A program made the translations under genes and the position numbers. DNA of 64,000 nucleotides from Sabethes cyaneus (taxonomy: Eukaryota; Arthropoda; Insecta; Diptera; Culicidae). The notes beneath the pieces were generated by a model. It was not told the DNA's origin. It made no database searches and saw nothing but the letters and a program-made list of their open reading frames with translations. This document shows, one piece after another, positions 1 to 11,450 of this stretch. The DNA lies in the NCBI RefSeq assembly GCF_943734655.1, contig NC_071354.1:71863338-71927337 (forward strand). Reading direction: 5' to 3'. Each line of letters begins with the position of its first letter. The first letter of the stretch is position 1.

Positions 1-164
1 ATACTTGTATAGTCGTAACGCTCAAAATTATTCGTAATCACGTATATCGCCTCCAAAATAGTACGGAAATGACAATTTTGCGCATTAAATACGATTTATT
101 AGCATGTATATCTGTATGTAATGCTGATTTTTATCTCTTTTATACCTATGAAAATGCTAACTGG

Positions 165-296
165 GTAATAACCCTAGCCTCCTAGCCTCTGTTTTTAGTC
201 TGGCGTAGATTGTCTCCGCCGTCCCAAGGTTTCTAGTAATGATGTCGAGGTCAACTGCGAAGTCTAGAAGTTGGCTACTTGGAAACAATCCAATAT
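165..296 (-). pseudogene. RTE-clade reverse transcriptase fragment
   Basis: Read on the minus strand, this stretch gives SQLLDFAVDLDIITRNLG followed by TAETIYARLKTEARRLG. That is the block around the RT active site of RTE-clade non-LTR retrotransposons, usually LLGFADDLDII...ATAE..Y.RLK.EA..IGL. Only about 40 residues survive, with no flanking RT motifs, no endonuclease and no 3' end. The first aspartate of the FADD box is valine here (FAVD), so this copy could not have been catalytic in its present form. It is a dead fragment; related pieces lie near 12.2, 36.9, 40.6 and 57.8 kb. Clade assignment rests on motif recognition only. Confidence 0.72.
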
Positions 297-300
297 GGCG

Positions 301-1186
301 CACCAACATATAAGCCGCAATATATCTGTTAGTTTTATAGTGCTATTAATAAAACACCCTGACCAGACAGATTTAATGTTGCTATGATGAAGAATATTAA
401 AGTTCAATATCGAAAACCTTTTTAGATGCGAGGCCATATTGCCATAGTTTTTTGACCAGCAAACAAAACAAAATTTCCTAACAACGTGTGAATTACAAAA
501 AGAACGTTATTATCAATCAGTTTTCATGTCACGGAAAGCAACTGGAATGATTTCGCTTTCGATTGACTAATTCAATACATTAATTTTTGTTAAAATGACT
601 AACTTTGAAAAATTGCAAAATTTTGTTGGCGCTTTGTTTTTATCCACCTTTTATAGCAATAAACGCGATAAAATTCGAAACGCATATGCTGCACAACTAC
701 GGAATCTGCTGAACGGAATTCTGCTAACCACTAGAGACCACACGCGTTTATAATTTCAATAATTTCACGAGAAAGTGCCCACGTTTCCCATATATTATTA
801 CCTCTAACAGATCATGGGCCCAGCACGCTTCCACTGCGCCAGAGGATCGAACATAAATTCTAGAAAATCATGTGAAAAGGGCTTAAATGCGAATGAGAGA
901 TTCTCTTCGCGTCTTCTCTCTTCCGCTTATCACGGTAATGCAAATGTCCTTGAACGGATTAATTTGGCACGAAATAGTTCCTGTAATTAGTTAGCTACTG
1001 GCTAATAAAAATTTCATTGGAATGCATTCATATCGCTGTGATAAACATCAGAGAGGAGACACCAAGAGAATCTCTCAATTGCGCCCTTTTCACATGTTGC
1101 GCGAGAATTACTACTTGGGAAAAACGTGTGAACCGTCCTTACTCGTTGTCGCTAGTTTGGACCTAGCTGCAGGAAAGTATTACAGT
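301..1186. other. Unrecognised AT-rich noncoding stretch
   Basis: This stretch is AT-rich with stops in all frames and no recognisable protein motif, inverted termini or RNA-gene signature. One short open frame near 1022-1207 shows no family resemblance and runs into the dispersed repeat that follows. I see nothing else to annotate. Confidence 0.6.
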
Positions 1187-1305
1187 ATAGTAGACCTAGG
1201 AAAATAAATAAACCAAGATAGAGTGATTAGTGGCCGGCGCGAGGACAACAACATTCGTGGCCTGAAGCCCTCTCACCCTGAATCATCTATAAAACGTTTA
1301 CAGTA
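1187..1305 (+). repeat. Copy 1 of a dispersed repeat (AGTAGACCTA family)
   Basis: The block starts with AGTAGACCTA and continues through GTGATT, AGTGGCCGGCGC and an AATCATCT..AAACGTTT tail. The same order of words recurs at 56130-56330, and the first part recurs at 56833-56930, all on the plus strand. Shared landmarks are the AGTAGACCTA..GAAAA start, the AGTGGCCGGCGC word and the CCCT.AATCATCT..AAACGTTT tail. No coding capacity is visible. It could be part of an LTR or of a longer unclassified element. Confidence 0.5.
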
Positions 1306-1914
1306 CCTTGCATAATTCGCTTTATAGATTTCCACAGGATAATTCACTCCGCAAAATGGTTTGAGCGAAATAGTGCTTTCCGTAAAAGAAATCGGCTGAA
1401 TGTTATGAAACCGAAAGAATGTTTCTGAAAAAGCAATGGATATTTCTGGATCAGTTTTCAGTTTTTAAATAAAAGTATGAAAAACAGGAATCTGATTCGT
1501 CTACATACCACAAAAACACTCTGAGCTTCGGTCCAAATGCTTAATTAGATACTTTTTATTTAGTGTAAAAACCGATGAAACCGGTCTAGCGGTTCAAGTT
1601 TAAGCAAAAATCTTGACTTTTGGAACGATCCTAACTAAAAAGGAGACACCCCAAGCATCATCAACTGAAAATTAAAGGTCTAAAATATCCCCCCGTAAAA
1701 GAACACGTGTATAAGTTTCGAACAAAGTCGTTGAAAATTTTGAGAGTATTGTTTTCATTTTATTATATAACAAAATAGTGAAAGTAATTTTGAAAATTGA
1801 TTAAAAATTATGCCCAAGAAATTGGTTAAAACTCGTCTTTTTATGAATTTGTTATGTCAACTGTAGAATTTAGTATTCTTGTTTTTATTGGCTCTCAGTC
1901 TATTGAAAATAGAA
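1306..1914. other. Unrecognised AT-rich noncoding stretch
   Basis: There are no recognisable ORFs, repeats or structured termini. The right edge runs straight into the inverted repeat that begins near 1915. Confidence 0.55.
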
Positions 1915-2052
1915 CAGATCTTGTAATCTTTCCAACGTTTCGACTGTGCATTTTAGTCTTCTTCAGGGATTGCTCATAACATATTGTAGCAATCCCTGAG
2001 GAAGACTAAAATACACAGTCAAAACGTTGGAAAGATTACAACATCTGTTCTA
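1915..2052. repeat. Near-perfect inverted repeat, ~60 bp arms
   Basis: The arms at about 1915-1977 and 1986-2052 are reverse complements with only a few mismatches, separated by a very short AT-rich spacer (ATAACATAT). Each arm, read outward from the centre, carries GCAATCCCTGA, then a short GACT/AGTC stem-loop, then AAACGTTGGAAAGATTACAA. Folded as RNA, the whole region would be one long hairpin. The word order matches the conserved sequence that Penelope-like elements carry in their pseudo-LTRs. No Penelope RT or GIY-YIG coding remains nearby. Confidence 0.8.
1925..1971 (-). ncRNA. Hammerhead-ribozyme-like motif, Penelope type
   Basis: Read on the minus strand from 1971 down, the parts appear in type I hammerhead order. 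They are stem I 5' strand AATCC; core CTGAAGA (1966-1960); stem II GACT...AGTC closing a nine-base loop; core GAAA (1941-1938); a minimal stem III AC/GT followed by a cleavage-site-like GTT; and stem I 3' strand GG-AAA-GATT. A very short stem III is known for Penelope-like-element hammerheads (established knowledge). One extra A sits between the CTGAAGA core and stem II, which departs from the textbook core, so activity is uncertain. The partner arm on the plus strand has CTGAGGA (1996-2002) but AAAA instead of GAAA, which should abolish catalysis. Confidence 0.5.
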
Positions 2053-2060
2053 CTTTTAAA

Positions 2061-5000
2061 AGGCTAACAACCAATAAAAACGAGAATTCATCTTTTTGTT
2101 TTTGCGATAAGTTCGGTAACATATTGCGGAAGGCGTCCTTTACGTCTCTGTTTATTTCTTCGTTCCCCTTATAAAACATACCAAAAAATTTAATAACATT
2201 TTACAGTGATTTTTTTCAGGAGAACTGGCAAATCACAAACATTAGTGTATAATGTCATATAATTGAATAAACTACTTTTTATTATCAGAGAGGTTGAAAT
2301 ATGTTGTAGAACAACTTAAGCGTACTCAAAGTAAGGGGCCAAAATTTGTAGAAAAGCCTACATTATTAGAATTAGAAATAATCTTATACTAATTGAATCA
2401 AGGCAACACTGTATTTACTTTTTAACTGTCTTTAGCTTAGTTTTGCTCAATGTGATAGTTTCAAACCATTTTATTTCAATCTGGCCTATCAACTTCTGCC
2501 TGCTACTGCGGAAAATATGCATAAAATGTCGTTTTAATACTGCAACTCATAACATTTTAAGTCTGCCAACCGTTACTTCTGCTTCAAACTCTATCGTTTT
2601 AATTATCTTCCACCGCATCGGCCAGCCGTCTAACGTAAGACCACACATATTCTAGACAGGTATCAGTTCTCATAATCAGCTTACATCTCTCATCTGCGCA
2701 TAATCTGAATCTCCGGAGGAGATTAACGTGTGGATTAGACCGGAATTCATGAAGGGATTAACCGGCCGAACGTGCGATTTCGCAATCGTTCATTAGCATC
2801 CACCCAATCGGGGCTCACCTCGGCCGGTACCGGGCACGTGGTTCTAAGGGGAGACTTAACCGTGCCACCACCGCTAAAGCGTGTCGTTAAGATCGGCGGA
2901 ATGTGATTAGCTGGCAGCTAGCTTGCCCCCGAAGGGGCTGACACTGCCGGGCAGGAAGAAGAGGATACCCCGGGTCTAATGATAAATTTCTATCTAGTGC
3001 AACATAAATCCTCCCGCCCGATATCGGGTTGATCAAAGAAGATCACGCGAACTATCTGCACGGCTCGTTTGCTCCGCTGCTGATGGACTGAAGGCCGGCA
3101 AACCGTGGCATTCATCTCTCGGACCAGATTCCGGAACTTCGGCTGGGCGCAATCTGAGGAAACCGGCCGTATCATGTTACAAGAGTTTTTACTTAGGTCC
3201 CTTTCTTTTTCAGCTCAACATTTGATCCGATCCGGAGAGATTCTCAACCTACACGTCAGTTCTTGACAGTTTGGCCGGCTACTTATACCCTGGAACTGGC
3301 AGGGTGATGTCCATTATTTTTGCACGGAATTCGTTTGGAAATTTAACCATGTTTATCAAGGAAGGAAGTGCCTCTTTCCTAATAATGGATGCCATGTTCA
3401 ATAGCTGGAATTTAATGACATGCTGTCGTTATTAAGCAATCAATTGAATATAATCTGCTGAAAGCGTCATTTTTTCTTTAAATATGATTTATTATCGTGA
3501 TAGGACATTTTGCGCAGTCGTCCGTCCTTTTCAGCGGCGATTCGTTTCCCAACTCAGTTTTTAATTGATTCTCTTTTCGATCAATCGCTAATCTGCTTTC
3601 CCGAATGAAAAACTCTCGCGAGAAAAATCCACCGGCAACCAATTGAGTTGTTTAATTGGCCCATGCCTCCGCACAGTCCGTCCGCCAGCATAGGGTCCGT
3701 CGAAGCGTGCATAGAGAGAATGATGACTGAGGGTAGTGCATTCCATTCTATCAGGCGGGGGGCAGACATCGAATGATGCTACTGCGGCTTCGCCCGCGCA
3801 GTCCACTGTGGCCCGCTGATGCTGATTATTATTATAAATCCCGTCCCAATCAACGTCGTCACATCTTTGCGCATCGCCACTGACCGGCTGGCGCTGCGGC
3901 AGCATCGCAACCGTGGCATTGGAGGCGGCACTTTCGGGACGGAATAGAAAAGAGTTTAAAAATAGCATCATATTAGTGCTGCTGCTGTTTTGCGCGATGC
4001 ATCGAGCATCCTTTCGTCGGGAATCGCTGGTCAATAATAATCGCATAAACGGGCTTAATCGCTAGTTCGGTTGCTTTTCCGTTGATAGTGAGATGTTACA
4101 CGCATGCCAGTAAATTTTAAAAATATGTTAATTGAATTGGTGCTAAAATGAGTGTTAATCACAAATTGAAACTAACCAAGTTTATAGTTTCCATTTTTAT
4201 AATGTAACATAGTAACAATTGTCAGGCAATCGGTGGTGGTTAAGTTTACTTTCGTGCATGCAAATTAGTGTGGTCTAAAATGTACCTTTCCCTATTCTCT
4301 TCTAGCCTCTTCTCTTCCCAAATGCGATCACAGTTTGGAAGAGATTATCATACCATACAAATTGCATCTCGTTTAAAGCTTAATGGCCATTTCAGATGAC
4401 ATTGGATAAATTTGCGATCTTCGACAAAGTTGCTCGTATATTCAAGCCGATTCAAGCACAATCGACTTGACGAATTAGATCACTCTAAGGTTCCTAGCTG
4501 TAGGAACGTTGCTGGATCAACGACAATCGTCGGTTGTTGTCGACTGGCAGTGGACTGGTTGAACGTGTTCCTTCCCTGGACCCCACCAAGCTCGTCCTAT
4601 CGGTTGGTCAGTTACCGCAAATGCCTTAAATAATACCGGCTGGCTAACAGGGTTTCTTCCGAAAGCAACCGCTTATGCTAGGGATGGCATGCGGCATGGC
4701 AATTTCATGATAATCGTCCACGGCAATGAAAAATCTGTTGATTGCTGATTAAATTGTAATTTGCTAGTTTAATAGGGTTAGATGCCAGGGCCGCCGCTAT
4801 GCGCCGCATGCGTGTGCAAACGTTCAAATGCAAGATACGTTCAATCAATGGCCGGCCGTAGGTACAGTTCAGAGACTGCACTCGAATCTGTCGGTTGCTG
4901 ACTTAGGTAGAACCGGCCTTCTACAATAAGTCGGTGAGATATGCGCTATTAATGCCGATTTTTAAACCTATTGCGTTCTTGAAAAATGTTATATAATTTT

Positions 5001-5173
5001 TTTTGTTATAAGCATTTTTTGTACAGTACTAATAAAATCACAAGCATCAATTCGAATCGATTACTAGTGAATGTAAATGATGTCTGGTGAATACGACGGG
5101 TGTGAAGGAACTTTCCAATACATAATTTCGAGTAGGTTTTGTTCAATACAATTCCAGCAACTTTTTTTTGATA
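2061..5173. other. Unrecognised mostly unique DNA
   Basis: I found no gene or mobile element I can support here. Base composition is uneven: 2640-3260 is more GC-rich and lacks obvious repeats, as is 3650-4030, while the rest is AT-rich. Several open frames of 60-150 codons exist, including one of 152 codons on the minus strand at 3588-4046, but they overlap one another and have no recognisable domain, so I do not call them genes. The GC-richer islands could be conserved noncoding DNA or parts of an intron. Confidence 0.45.
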
Positions 5174-5175
5174 TA

Positions 5176-6474
5176 CCGTCATCCGGGGCGAGATTGTGCC
5201 AAAAAAGCATATGTTTTACCTTTGTTATACTATATTTGTTCTTTAGCTCACTATACATACAATTTAGGAACTAAGTTGATTTAAAACCTGTCAATATATT
5301 CTAAATTATTCAATTAACAACTACTGTAGAGATGGTTTAGTTACAATGAAACCTAATTTTACTGGAAGTGCATGAACTTTGGCACAATCTCACCCCTTCT
5401 AGGGGGTGACATTGTGCCAAAAACATAAAGTTAAGGTAAATACCTAAACAGTGAACATTAGCATGTTTATAAACAATACACGTAAATATCAGTATAAAGT
5501 AGTTCACATGGGGCCATCCATGAACTAAGTGGACTATTAGGGGCAGGGGGACGGCCCAAAACAACGCATCATACAAAAAGTATGAACGAAAATAACCTGT
5601 GGAGGTCTGAAATAACCAAAAATAAGTTCGTAGTCAATAGACAGCCTTTATATAGCCAGTAGCGTTTCTAGGGTTAACAAGGGGGAGACATAGGGAGGGC
5701 GTGCATCCTAAGGGGGCATATCTATTTGATCATTTAACAAAAGTAACTATTTCTTCGTTCGAGAACCCGCAGCCGCAGAACATGTGGCCTATCCCACCCC
5801 CCTCCCCCTCCTTAAAACTGGTAGTTTATACACGGTATAATATATTCGTTTTATATTAGAGTGTTTATTCAAAGCATCTGAAATTTCCAGAGAAAAATTT
5901 GAAATTAGTTCAAATTATTTAGCAGACCTATGATGCTGTTTGCTCCAAAATGGATGATGCAATCTAATCTGTCAAAATATTGTGCTCAATAGTAAAGAAT
6001 GTGAGTGTACTGGTGTATACTGAAGTATTTTTGTTGTGTGTGTGATATCCACCAATTGGATTGATCATTATGGCTTGGCACAATCTCACCCCCGTAAAGC
6101 TCGAAAAGTATAAAGTTTCGAAAAATATTATTTTCGTAATCGAAACTTATCCAACGCATAATAACCTTTCAATACATTGTAAATGATTGGTTAATATACC
6201 TTCAAAATAGCAAGTTCATGCGATTTCTTGTTTGGGTTGGTTTATGGGGGACATTTTTTACAAGCGTTATTTCCGAATATTTTTGATCGCGAACTTTGAA
6301 ACCCTGTTTAGGCCAAATAGTTTGCTAATATTATCGGTGTTTCATTCTTAAGTTATGAATAAATAAGTTATTTTCATCATCATTTTGAATTTTGGTCACC
6401 AGTGTCTATAGAAAGAATAAATTTTCAAAAATAAACATTTTTGGTTTTTGGCACAATCTCACCCCGGATGGCGG
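5176..6474. mobile_element. TA-flanked inverted-repeat element (1.3 kb, non-autonomous)
   Basis: The left end CCGTCATCCGGGG followed by CGAGATTGTGCCAAAAA is mirrored at the right end by a reverse complement beginning CCGCCATCCGGGG, giving terminal inverted repeats of about 30 bp. Both ends abut TA (5174-5175 and 6475-6476), as expected for a Tc1/mariner-type TA target duplication. The word GGCACAATCTCACCCC also occurs internally near 5377 and 6077. At 5379-5417 it forms a short palindrome with GGGGGTGACATTGTGCC. No transposase ORF is present. It is probably a MITE-like element mobilised in trans. Confidence 0.7.
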
Positions 6475-6476
6475 TA

Positions 6477-7174
6477 CTTATTATATGATTCGTTTTAAGC
6501 CAATGCATCATAATCGAGTCATGAAATGAAAATTTACATATTTATGTTCAATGAATAATTGTGTCATTTTACACTATCAGCTCTCTATTTGTAAGACTGT
6601 ACCTTATTATAGTAGTAGTTATAGTTTATATAGTTTCCGGTGCATTATCTTCATTCACCAGAGATTTCTCAGCTATGATGATGAGCAACAACTCACAGAT
6701 ATATCAATAACACACTACTGGGGTAGTTCATGCGTTTGTTCTCGGTTTGTTCTTCATGCGTACTTTAATTTTACTGCGAGTTCATCGTATGCGCGCGCCC
6801 ATCCTTTATCGCGATTGTAATTGGCAAAGTGCCACCCTAATAAAACCTGTGAGAAAGTCATCGTATTTGACTGGCTGGCAGTCACTGCATATTATCATAG
6901 CTGAGCAATCTTTGATGCATGAAGACGGTACTTTGATAGTATTACCCGTTTTTCGCTTGATAAAACTAAAACTATAACTACTCTCCCAACATAAATTAGT
7001 CGAACAATGCTCCGATTATGGGGGCAATTTGGGTAAACTATTTTTATATTGTAAGAACAATAAGGGCCGTGGCCTGCCTATAAAGATCTTTACAGATATA
7101 TGTTAAATATTCAGGCTTTTTCAACATGATACCTCTGTGAATATCCAAGTAACACACTGTTGGCCTATATAGTT
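6477..7174. other. Unrecognised spacer
   Basis: The sequence is AT-rich. Overlapping short open frames near 6551-6977 have no recognisable domain. I see no repeat termini or RNA gene. Confidence 0.5.
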
Positions 7175-8490
7175 GAAGCAACCCGATTACGACTAAAACT
7201 ACTGGACCAATCGGCGCGAAAATTTGCATGTAGGGGGCTTTGGGGCCGGGGAAGGTTCTTATGATGGTTAGAGACTCCTCCCCCCACTAAGAAGGGGGCG
7301 CTCCCATACAAATGAAACACAAATTTCTGCATAACTCGAGAACTAATCAAGCAAATGGAACAACATTTTACATGTGGGTGTTTTTGGAGACAAGAATTTT
7401 TTCAATGGTGAATTGACACCCCTCCCCACTTTAGGAGGGGGGCTCCTATATAAATGAAATCCAAATTTCCTCAAAACTCGAAAACTAATTAATCAAATGG
7501 AACCATATTTGGCATGTGGGTGTTTTTGGAGACATGAATTTTTTCTATGATGAATTGAGACCCCTAACTATTTAGGAGGGGGGGGGGGGCTCCCATACAA
7601 ATAAAATACAAATTTCCTCATAACTCGAGAACTAATCAAACAAATGGAACAAAATTTGATATGTTTGTGGTTTTGGAGACAAGAATTTTTGACGTAGGAC
7701 TACGTCTTTGTTTACTATACTGGGACTGGGTAGTACTTTGTGAAAATGAAATTAGAAGTGTAACGTTTGAATGAAAGATTTCAAATGCTAATATCTACTG
7801 AATTTCTGAACGAAACTGAACAATTTATATGTCGTTGGATAGATAAAATGACCAGCAATTTTATAGGGTGGTAAGAGAGCATCTTTAAGGAGGGCGAGGA
7901 GGGGAGGGCCCTATACAAATGAAACACAAATTTCCTCAAAACTCGAGAGCTAATCAAGCAAATGGAATCAAATTTGGCATGCGGAGGTTTCAGAAGGCAG
8001 GATTTCTTTCTACGGTGTACTGAGACCTCTTCCCCTTCTAAGAAGGGGGGCTCCCATACAAATGAAATACACATTTCCTCATGACTCTAGAACTAATCAA
8101 ACAAATGGAACCAAATTTGGAATGTGGGGGTTTCAGAAGGCAAGAATTTTTTCTATGGTAAATTGAGACCCCTCCTCTCTTTAGGACGGGGGGGGGCTCC
8201 CATACAACTTTACAACTAATCAAGCAAATGAAACCAAAATTTGGCATGTGGGTGTTTTTGGAGGTAAGAATTTTTGCCTTTGCTTTCTTTAAGACGGGGA
8301 GATCCCGTGCAAAGGAAGTACAAATTTCATCATAATTCGAGAACTAATCAGAAAAATGGTACCAAATTCGGAATGTGGGGTTTTTTGGAGGCATGAATTT
8401 ATTTTGAATTTATTTATTTTATGATGGTTTGAGACCCCTCACCCCTGTGGTAGGAGGATAAAGACTCTCATATAAATAGAACAGAAATTT
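7175..8490. repeat. Satellite-like tandem array, ~150 bp units (about 8)
   Basis: Successive units share the order: AACTCGAGAACTAATCA, an AAATGGAACCAAATTTGG-like word, CATGTGGGTGTTTTTGGAG, GAATTTTTTCTATGGTGAAT, TGAGACCCCTCCCC, a G-rich run, and CTCCCATACAAATGAAA. The last word recurs near 7300, 7446, 7590, 7908, 8049, 8197, 8300 and 8466, so the period is roughly 140-160 bp. Units have drifted by point changes and indels, such as the deletion near 8200. Between about 7690 and 7885 the array is broken by unrelated sequence starting with the palindrome GACGTAGGACTACGTC. Short open frames here reflect repeat translation, not genes. Confidence 0.8.
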
Positions 8491-8889
8491 TTGCGAATGT
8501 GCCATATTTTCTGCTATGTAACAAGCGGTAAGCAGTGCTGTGAAAGTAAACTAGTAAAACCTTTCCGGAACAAAAGACAGAAAAAATTCCAGGAGCAAAA
8601 GAAACGACGCCGCTAACTTACGTGCCTGTTGCCATTCATGTCAAAAGTGAAGAACATTCGAATGGCACGTCATATTTGCGATGAACGAGCTTTGGCTTTA
8701 ATTTTATTTGTAACCAATGGTTCTTTTAAAGGCCACATACGAGTTAAAGTAAGATTATTGAAACATATCAAGCTACGCATAATCATATTCAATACAATAA
8801 TCTGTGGTGACCAGTTATCATTACCATTTCAACCTTTATGATGCACACAAGTGATTTTTAAAAGAAATATCTGTGTCTGAAAGGTTGCA
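8491..8889. other. Unrecognised spacer
   Basis: Between the satellite array and the 3' end of the Jockey/CR1-group element I see AT-rich DNA with no supported feature. Confidence 0.45.
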
Positions 8890-8985
8890 GGCGTTGTATT
8901 TCTTACATTTCTTACATTTATTATAGTCAACAGATAAAGTATAATCCTAATGACAAATATCTATTTAAAACATATATGAACTAAC

Positions 8986-10422
8986 CTAGCACAAACATCT
9001 TTTAAAACAACGCTTATTGTTTTCACGAGACACATTAAAATCAAACACTTCATAGCAGCTATTAAAAACCCGGCACATACTAAGCACTGGTTCGTGTAAC
9101 CCACAGTTAGTTCTTGAATGTCGATTGACGAGAAAGGCGTGCGAACGAAGATTACGTCTTCTAGTGTTGATATCTAGGCGACTAAGCAATTCAGGACAAT
9201 CGATATTTCCTTGAAGAAGATCGCCGACAAAACACGCCTTAGCCACATTGCGCCTTCCTTCCAGCGGTTCTAAATTAATCAGCTTGCAACGGCTTTCGTA
9301 ACTCGGCAGGTTACGTGGGTCACGCCAGCGTAGGTGTCGCAGAGCAAACCTAATAAATTTGCGTTGAACTGCTTCAATCCGATGAATTGCATTTTGGTAA
9401 AAAGGTGACCAAACAATGGCGGAGTATTCCAGCATAGGACGAACTAGCAAGCAATATAGAGATTTTAAGCAGTAAACATCCTTGAAGCTTTTCGCAAAGC
9501 GGAACAGATATCCTAGTTGCGAGGAAGCCCTGGATACAACGAAGGAAATGTGGTTCTTGAACGTTAGTTTCGAGTCAAGCAAGACTCCCAAGTCTTTAAC
9601 AGTTGTTTCGCGCTTTAGGGCCGTCTCACGAAGGGCGTAATCGTGCAGATACATGTTACGTTTGCGACCGAAGGAGATGACTGAGCACTTGGACACATTT
9701 AGTGACATCTTGTTAATTCGGCACCATTCGTCAAAGGTCTCCAAATCCTGTTGCAAGAGATGGGCGTCATTAGGGCTTTTTACTGTAAAGTACATTTTCA
9801 AATCGTCAGCATAAGATAATCTCGAACATTTTAGGATACTGTTCACGTCATTCATATACAGCAGAAACAAGAACGGTCCCAAATAACTGCCTTGGGGAAC
9901 ACCGGAAGTTGCTACGAAGGGTGACGATACGTAATCGCCGATTTTGACTGACATAGTTCTGCCGATGAGATAGGAGCGAATCCAAGTCAGCAGATTGTCG
10001 TGAATGCCCAATTCGTGGTATTTAGAGATGGCTATCTCATGGTTTATACGGTCGAAAGCTGCAGAAAGGTCCGTATATATAGCGTCAACTTGATTCCCTT
10101 CTTGCATTGTAGGAATATTGAACGATGTAAAGGCGATTAAATTAGTTGTCGTTGAGCGCTTTGACATAAATCCATGCTGGTCAGGAGAGATGCAGTGTGA
10201 GCAATCTTGCATCAACTTTTCCAGAACGATTAGCTCAAACAGCTTAGAGACAGCACTTAAGGCAGCAATACCACGGTAATTAGCAAAGATTCTTTTGCAT
10301 CCCTTTTTGTGCATAAGAAAAACAAAGGAATCCTTCCAGCACTCGGGGAAAACTCCCATCGTCAATGATAAATCGAAAACCTTAGCTAAGGGCAATGCAA
10401 GAGTATTTAAACAGCTTTTCAA
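8986..10422 (-). pseudogene. Reverse transcriptase part of ORF2 (478 codons, open)
   Basis: The open frame encodes the RT that would copy element RNA at the nicked target. Visible motifs by residue: HKKGCK..FANYRGIAAL at 38-54, DQHGFMSKRSTTTN at 81-94, catalytic block A TDLSAAFD (Asp118), SGVPQGSYLGP at 173-183, and the active-site box YADD at 204-207. A thumb and C-terminal region typical of Jockey/CR1 elements follows, ending with an Arg/Asn-rich segment. All catalytic aspartates are present. The methionine at 10422 is not the natural start. The preceding codons continue the family-typical GPDGIP-like block (here GCVPDGIPSIVLKSCL), which is cut from the upstream frame by a one-base shift. 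It is therefore a broken gene with an intact RT core. Confidence 0.88.
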
Positions 10423-10424
10423 GA

Positions 10425-11450
10425 CTATGGAAGGAATGCCATCTGGGACGCATCCCAGATTGAGGATTTCAAATGTTTCCCAGCAGAGATCACCACATCG
10501 CTAGTTACGTTGTACGGGAAACTGGAAACGGTTAAGTGAGTAATGTTACTTGTGGCTGCCACAATGTCATGAGCAAGGGCGATCTCATCAGAAAAAACGC
10601 TACTGAATTGCGTGCGAAACAAGTCGGCAATATCTGCGACTGAATCCGCTACTTTAACGCCGTCAGTCATATTGTAAGGTAGTCCAGATTCTTTCCGTTG
10701 TTCGTTTACAAAGGTCCAAAACTTCTTGGGATTTACTCTAAGAGAGCTCTGCAGATGCGAATTATGGGCAATAAACAAACTATTATTTAGGCGCTTGTAG
10801 TTGGAGTTAGCATGTACATAGTCAACTTTGGTGCGGTCCGAGCGATATTTGCAGTATTTCCTAAGGGCAGCTCTTTTCAGTCGTTTCAGGCGTTTAAGTT
10901 CCGAGTTGGACCATGCGGGCTTAGAAGGCTTGCGTTTGAACTTTTTGGGTATAAACTGATCGATCGCGTAAAGTATGATGCCACAAACGATGGAAGCAGC
11001 AAAGTTAACGTCATGACTAGCGAGTAAAGAATTCCAGTCCAAGTTAGCCAAAAAACTGTTCGTCGCCTCGAAGTCTGCTCTGAGAAAGTCGTAATAGACG
11101 GTTTCAGCATGGTCTAAGAAACGATATTCGGGTTTCAAATCCAGTGTCAACAATAGAGGTGGATGATGCCTGCAATGCTTGACGAGTGGTGTTGGGGCTT
11201 GCAGAATAGAACAACGTTGCCCTAACTCTTCGCTTACGAAACACAGATCAAGCAAACGGTTATTTGCATTCAAAATGCCATTCAGCTGTCTCAGTCCGGC
11301 TGTTGAATATGAATCAAGCAAGGACAGTGAAGCTGGACGAAACGAGGAATGAGCAAAATCAGGAAAGCCGAAATTATTCGTATCGCTGAGCCTCGAAACT
11401 GTGCTGAGGTTGAAATCGCCTACAATAATAATGCTATCATTAGCTTCCAT
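10425..11450 (-). pseudogene. Endonuclease C-terminus and linker of the same ORF2
   Basis: The 341-codon frame begins inside the endonuclease with IIIVGDFNL (residues 7-15), the conserved GDFN block of APE-type endonucleases. Near residues 91-103 it has KHCRHHPPLLLTL, corresponding to the family's SDHxP-like block. The remainder is the basic linker between endonuclease and RT (FKRKPSKPAWSNSELKRLKR and similar). The frame ends in a TAG four bases after the point where the downstream RT frame opens. Shifting frame near 10465 restores the continuous GPDGIP-type block, so this and the RT frame were one protein. A second frameshift near 11470 separates it from earlier endonuclease residues. Confidence 0.82.

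Noticed and set aside
1915..2052. A transcription terminator hairpin
   Set aside because: This is eukaryotic DNA, and the conserved words match the Penelope-type hammerhead arrangement better than a terminator, with no adjacent gene to terminate.
3588..4046. A 152-codon minus-strand open frame
   Set aside because: It has low-complexity composition, no recognised domain, overlaps another open frame, and shows no splice or start context I can defend.
7175..8490. CRISPR-like array of spaced repeats
   Set aside because: Units are ~150 bp, diverged along their whole length, and in a eukaryotic context with no constant repeat or unique spacers of CRISPR size.
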